From Barnesiella intestinihominis YIT 11860 (lineage in GTDB: Bacteria; Bacteroidota; Bacteroidia; Bacteroidales; Barnesiellaceae), in assembly GCF_000296465.1 (NCBI RefSeq), contig NZ_JH815204.1, forward strand, positions 186,001 to 250,000: a stretch of 64,000 nucleotides of DNA, given 5' to 3'. Below the pieces are notes generated by a model, which did no database searches, was not told the DNA's origin, and saw only the letters and a list, made by a program, of their open reading frames with translations. Of this stretch, positions 61,529 through 64,000 are shown piece by piece (the first letter of the stretch is position 1; each line of letters starts with the position of its first letter). The position numbers and the translations under genes were made by a program.

Positions 61529-62716
61529 ATGAAATTGATGCAAGAAAAACTGTCGAAGTATGATGCTCCGCAGAAGGCCAAAGCCCTTGGTGTTTATCCT
61601 TATTTTCGTAAAATAGAAAGCGATCAGGACACCGAGGTCTTAATCAACGGCAAAAAAGTTTTAATGTTCGGTTCGAACAGTTATTTAGGTCTTACCAATC
61701 ACCCAAAAATTAAAGAGGCTGCTATTGCCGCTATCCGTAAATATGGTACGGGTTGTGCCGGTTCCCGATTCTTGAATGGAACATTGGACATTCATGAGGA
61801 GTTGGAACATCGGTTGGCTAAGTTCGTAGGGAAAGAAGAAGCCATTATTTATTCAACTGGATTTCAAGTCAATTTGGGGGTAGTCTCTTGTGTTACTGGA
61901 CGCGGAGACTATATTTTATGGGACGAACTCGATCATGCTTCGATAATCGAAGGTCGTCGTTTGTCTTTCTCTACTCCGGTGAAATATCGCCATAACGATA
62001 TGCAATCGTTGGAGGACCAGTTGCGTAATTGCAATCCTGATAAGGTGAAATTGATAGTGACCGATGGCGTGTTTTCTATGGAAGGCGATGTAGCCAATCT
62101 TCCTGAAATCGTACGTCTGGCTAAGCAGTATAATGCAGCAGTGATGGTCGATGAAGCACATGGTATAGGTGTTTTCGGACGAGACGGACGTGGAACATGC
62201 GACCATTTTGGTGTGACCGATGATGTGGATCTCATTATGGGTACGTTCAGTAAATCATTTGCTTCGTTGGGCGGTTTTATCGCTACGGATAAGGTAACGG
62301 CAAATTATTTACGTCATAACTCTCGTTCCTATATTTTCAGTGCAAGTATTACACCGGCTTCGACTGCGGCGGTGGGTGCTGCTTTGGATATTATGGAGAG
62401 TGAACCGGAACGTATAGCCAACTTGTGGGACGTGACGAATTATGCTTTGGAAGGATTCAGACGTATAGGTTGTGAGATAGGGAATACATGTACGCCTATT
62501 ATTCCGTTGTTTATTCGTGATAATGAGAAAACATTCCGGGTAACTCGCGATTTGTTTGATGAGGGTATTTTTGTTAATCCGGTTGTTTCTCCGGCTGTTG
62601 CGCCTAAGGATACGTTGATAAGATTTTCTCTGATGGCTACGCATACACGAGCACAAGTAGATGTGGCTCTTGAAAAAATCGAAAAGTGTTTCAAACACTT
62701 GGATATTATCAAATAA
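61529..62716 (+). CDS. spt: Serine palmitoyltransferase-type alpha-oxoamine synthase
   Basis: A 395-residue PLP enzyme of the alpha-oxoamine synthase family, condensing serine with a long-chain acyl-CoA to begin sphingolipid synthesis. Motifs: FGSNSYLGLTNHPKI, GTGCAGSRFLNGTLDIHEEL, DELDHASIIEGRRLS, VDEAHGIGVFGRDGRG, and GTFSKSFASLGGF with the PLP lysine. The sequence closely recalls the Bacteroides enzyme rather than KBL or AONS, and Bacteroidales are known sphingolipid producers. It could still be another family member; the substrate is inferred. Confidence 0.9.
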   Translation: MKLMQEKLSKYDAPQKAKALGVYPYFRKIESDQDTEVLINGKKVLMFGSNSYLGLTNHPKIKEAAIAAIRKYGTGCAGSRFLNGTLDIHEELEHRLAKFVGKEEAIIYSTGFQVNLGVVSCVTGRGDYILWDELDHASIIEGRRLSFSTPVKYRHNDMQSLEDQLRNCNPDKVKLIVTDGVFSMEGDVANLPEIVRLAKQYNAAVMVDEAHGIGVFGRDGRGTCDHFGVTDDVDLIMGTFSKSFASLGGFIATDKVTANYLRHNSRSYIFSASITPASTAAVGAALDIMESEPERIANLWDVTNYALEGFRRIGCEIGNTCTPIIPLFIRDNEKTFRVTRDLFDEGIFVNPVVSPAVAPKDTLIRFSLMATHTRAQVDVALEKIEKCFKHLDIIK

Positions 62717-62740
62717 GTATATAAGTATAGTTTGTTTTTA

Positions 62741-62777
62741 ATACCGTTGGAGAGGAACTCTCCAACGGTATTTTTTT
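62741..62777 (+). terminator. Terminator after spt
   Basis: A stem TACCGTTGGAGAG / CTCTCCAACGGTA with a 3-nt loop and seven T residues. Confidence 0.93.
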
Positions 62778-62805
62778 AGGCAGTAGAGTTTTATTTGAGT
62801 TATTT

Positions 62806-62848
62806 AAAAAACTTACCCACCTTATTGAAATAAGGTGGGTAAGTTAAA
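62806..62848 (-). terminator. Terminator after the PepSY-like gene
   Basis: On the minus strand, TTAACTTACCCACCTTAT and its complement pair around a 4-nt loop, followed by a run of T residues. Confidence 0.9.
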
Positions 62849-62867
62849 ATCGGTTGAGACTAACGTA

Positions 62868-63317
62868 TTAGTCATCTATGTCGATTAGGTTGAAATTTAA
62901 ATCGAATGTAAGCTCTAATCGATTCGTAAGTTTCACTTCATAATCTCTTTTGTCCCTATCGATTTGTACAATTTGTGTATCTGGATAGTTTTGAGATACA
63001 TAGCTTGCAATTTGTGCAGGAATGATAGCTGTTGGCACTGTCGAATATTTACATTCAACTTCTTTCCATTCACCATCTTTCAAAAATTCGACTTTGGAAC
63101 CATTGGTGAAAACAACTTCATAACGGGTTTCCAGAAAATCCCGTTCGAGTTTTGCCAAAGCGACTTTCTCTTTCGGGAAATGTGTCTTGATGAACAGCTG
63201 TGCTTTTTGAGGTAATTGGGTAACAGCAATGGGTTTGTCGTTATCGGCGCAAGCCGTAGAAATACCAAGAGCCATTAGAATTGTTGTAAGAATCATTAGC
63301 TTTTTCATAACATTCAA
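62868..63317 (-). CDS. PepSY-like periplasmic protein
   Basis: A 149-residue exported protein (signal about 4-24, ending STACA). Two PepSY-like repeats follow: LPQKAQLFIKTHFPKEKVAL with TRYEVVFTNGSKVEFLKDGEW, and PAQIASYVSQNYPDTQIVQI with DYEVKLTNRLELTFDLN. This is the family often called BLIP-like/DUF2874. Its function is unknown, but such genes are commonly placed next to two-component systems in Bacteroidota, as here. The Met at residue 4 (MKKLMIL) may be the true start. Confidence 0.85.
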   Translation of the reverse strand: MNVMKKLMILTTILMALGISTACADNDKPIAVTQLPQKAQLFIKTHFPKEKVALAKLERDFLETRYEVVFTNGSKVEFLKDGEWKEVECKYSTVPTAIIPAQIASYVSQNYPDTQIVQIDRDKRDYEVKLTNRLELTFDLNFNLIDIDD

Positions 63318-63425
63318 AAATTATTAGTTAGACATTGTTTTAATTTGATGATACAAAGATTAGGAGCAATTTTGAAATGAATTTGAAATTCTGGGATATT
63401 ATTTGAAAAAAATCGTTTTTTTAGT

Positions 63426-64000
63426 TTATGGCCAAGTAATGGAGAAATAGTGCTTCGACTCTTTGAACTGATATTCTATATGCAGATTGTAATATCGACA
63501 AACCGCTTTTACCAGGGCCAAGCCTAATCCGGTAGAACCTTCTTTTTTGCTTCCCTGATAAAATCTTTCGAATATGTGTTCGGTGTCCAAAGGCGTTGTT
63601 CCATCATTGGCAATTGTCAGGGTGCGATTGATAAGAGTGATTTCGATATTGCTGTCTTGTGTTGTATGTACATATGCATTTTTAAGTAAATTGGTAATTA
63701 ATGTAGAGGCCAAAGACTCATTCATTAAAACAATGAATGTTTCAGGAATGTTTATTGTATAGGAAATATTTCGTGATGAGTATATTTCGTTGTATAGAGA
63801 GATTTGTTCTTTAATTATAAAAGCTAAATCTACATTTGTGCTCTCGGGGAATTGTCCGTTTTCAATTTTTGTAAGTAGTAGTAACGTTTTATTGAGTCGA
63901 ACTATATGCCCCAATGTTCTTTGCATCTTAAATAGCTCTTCTATTTGTGTTTCATTGAGTTCTGTGTTATCGAGCAGCCATTCGAGACGATTCCCTAAAA
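63426..64000 (-). CDS. Sensor histidine kinase, C-terminal part (cut by window end)
   Basis: The open frame continues from the window edge to the stop at 63426 and gives 191 residues of a histidine kinase. The upstream part LEWLLDNTELNETQIEE and RLNKTLLLLTKIENGQ belongs to the end of the HisKA helix pair. The ATPase domain follows, with STLITNLLKNAYVHT (N box), GTTPLDTEHIFERFYQGS (F box) and GSTGLGLALVKAVCRYY (G2). The G1 DxGxG motif is shortened to IANDGTTP. The phospho-His and sensor lie outside the window. The gene is 108 bp upstream of the PepSY-like gene on the same strand. Confidence 0.88.
   Translation of the reverse strand, partial: LGNRLEWLLDNTELNETQIEELFKMQRTLGHIVRLNKTLLLLTKIENGQFPESTNVDLAFIIKEQISLYNEIYSSRNISYTINIPETFIVLMNESLASTLITNLLKNAYVHTTQDSNIEITLINRTLTIANDGTTPLDTEHIFERFYQGSKKEGSTGLGLALVKAVCRYYNLHIEYQFKESKHYFSITWP

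Overview
The window looks like chromosome from a gut-type Bacteroidota (order Bacteroidales). The evidence is a SusC/SusD pair under an ECF sigma/FecR module, promoters of the TTTG-N19/20-TAnnTTTG type without obvious Shine-Dalgarno sequences, a fused lpxC-fabZ gene, a sphingolipid-type serine palmitoyltransferase, the RprX/RprY two-component pair and type IX secretion tails. I cannot name the genus; the mix would fit Barnesiella/Coprobacter-like organisms, but that is a guess.

Region 1 (0.5-19.5 kb) is a polysaccharide/glycan utilisation locus. It holds an ECF sigma factor, a FecR anti-sigma, SusC with an STN domain, SusD, GH92 mannosidase, GH97 glycosidase, a beta-helix protein with a type IX tail, two tandem paralogues that resemble a divergent GH101 (endo-alpha-GalNAcase) core, a decayed GH28 fragment and an SGNH esterase. 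The enzyme mix suggests alpha-mannose/alpha-galactose/O-glycan substrates of host type rather than plant pectin.

Region 2 (19.6-38.1 kb) is mainly housekeeping: tRNA-Gln, plsC, rprXY, an EF-G paralogue lacking the catalytic His, hemW, rlmH, nadC, a MATE exporter, mgsA, an ABC-F ATPase, bioB, SRP RNA plus tRNA-Thr in apparent tandem, tspO and a small GNAT. Embedded in it is an Abi_2-family abortive-infection gene, followed on the same strand by what reads as an independently promoted ~90-nt structured RNA. This is the best candidate for a little-described system in the window. A second orphan promoter with a structured transcript lies at 34.8-35.0 kb.

Region 3 (38.2-54.6 kb) holds a large double-AAA ATPase, a lipoprotein/endonuclease I pair, a six-gene envelope operon (DUF4199, GT2, nitroreductase, lipoprotein, beta-barrel, MscS channel), the aspartate decarboxylation pair AspT-AspD, and yjbQ plus a pRiA4b ORF-3-like gene bracketed by inverted copies of an intergenic repeat.

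Region 4 (54.9-64 kb) begins with a MITE-like element, then two overlapping genes sharing a novel N-terminal repeat domain and C-terminal module (one carries a CsgG-like domain), the lpxD-lpxC/fabZ-lpxA operon, serine palmitoyltransferase, and a PepSY-like protein next to a histidine kinase that runs off the window end. All functional assignments are from reading the sequence; no database search was run.
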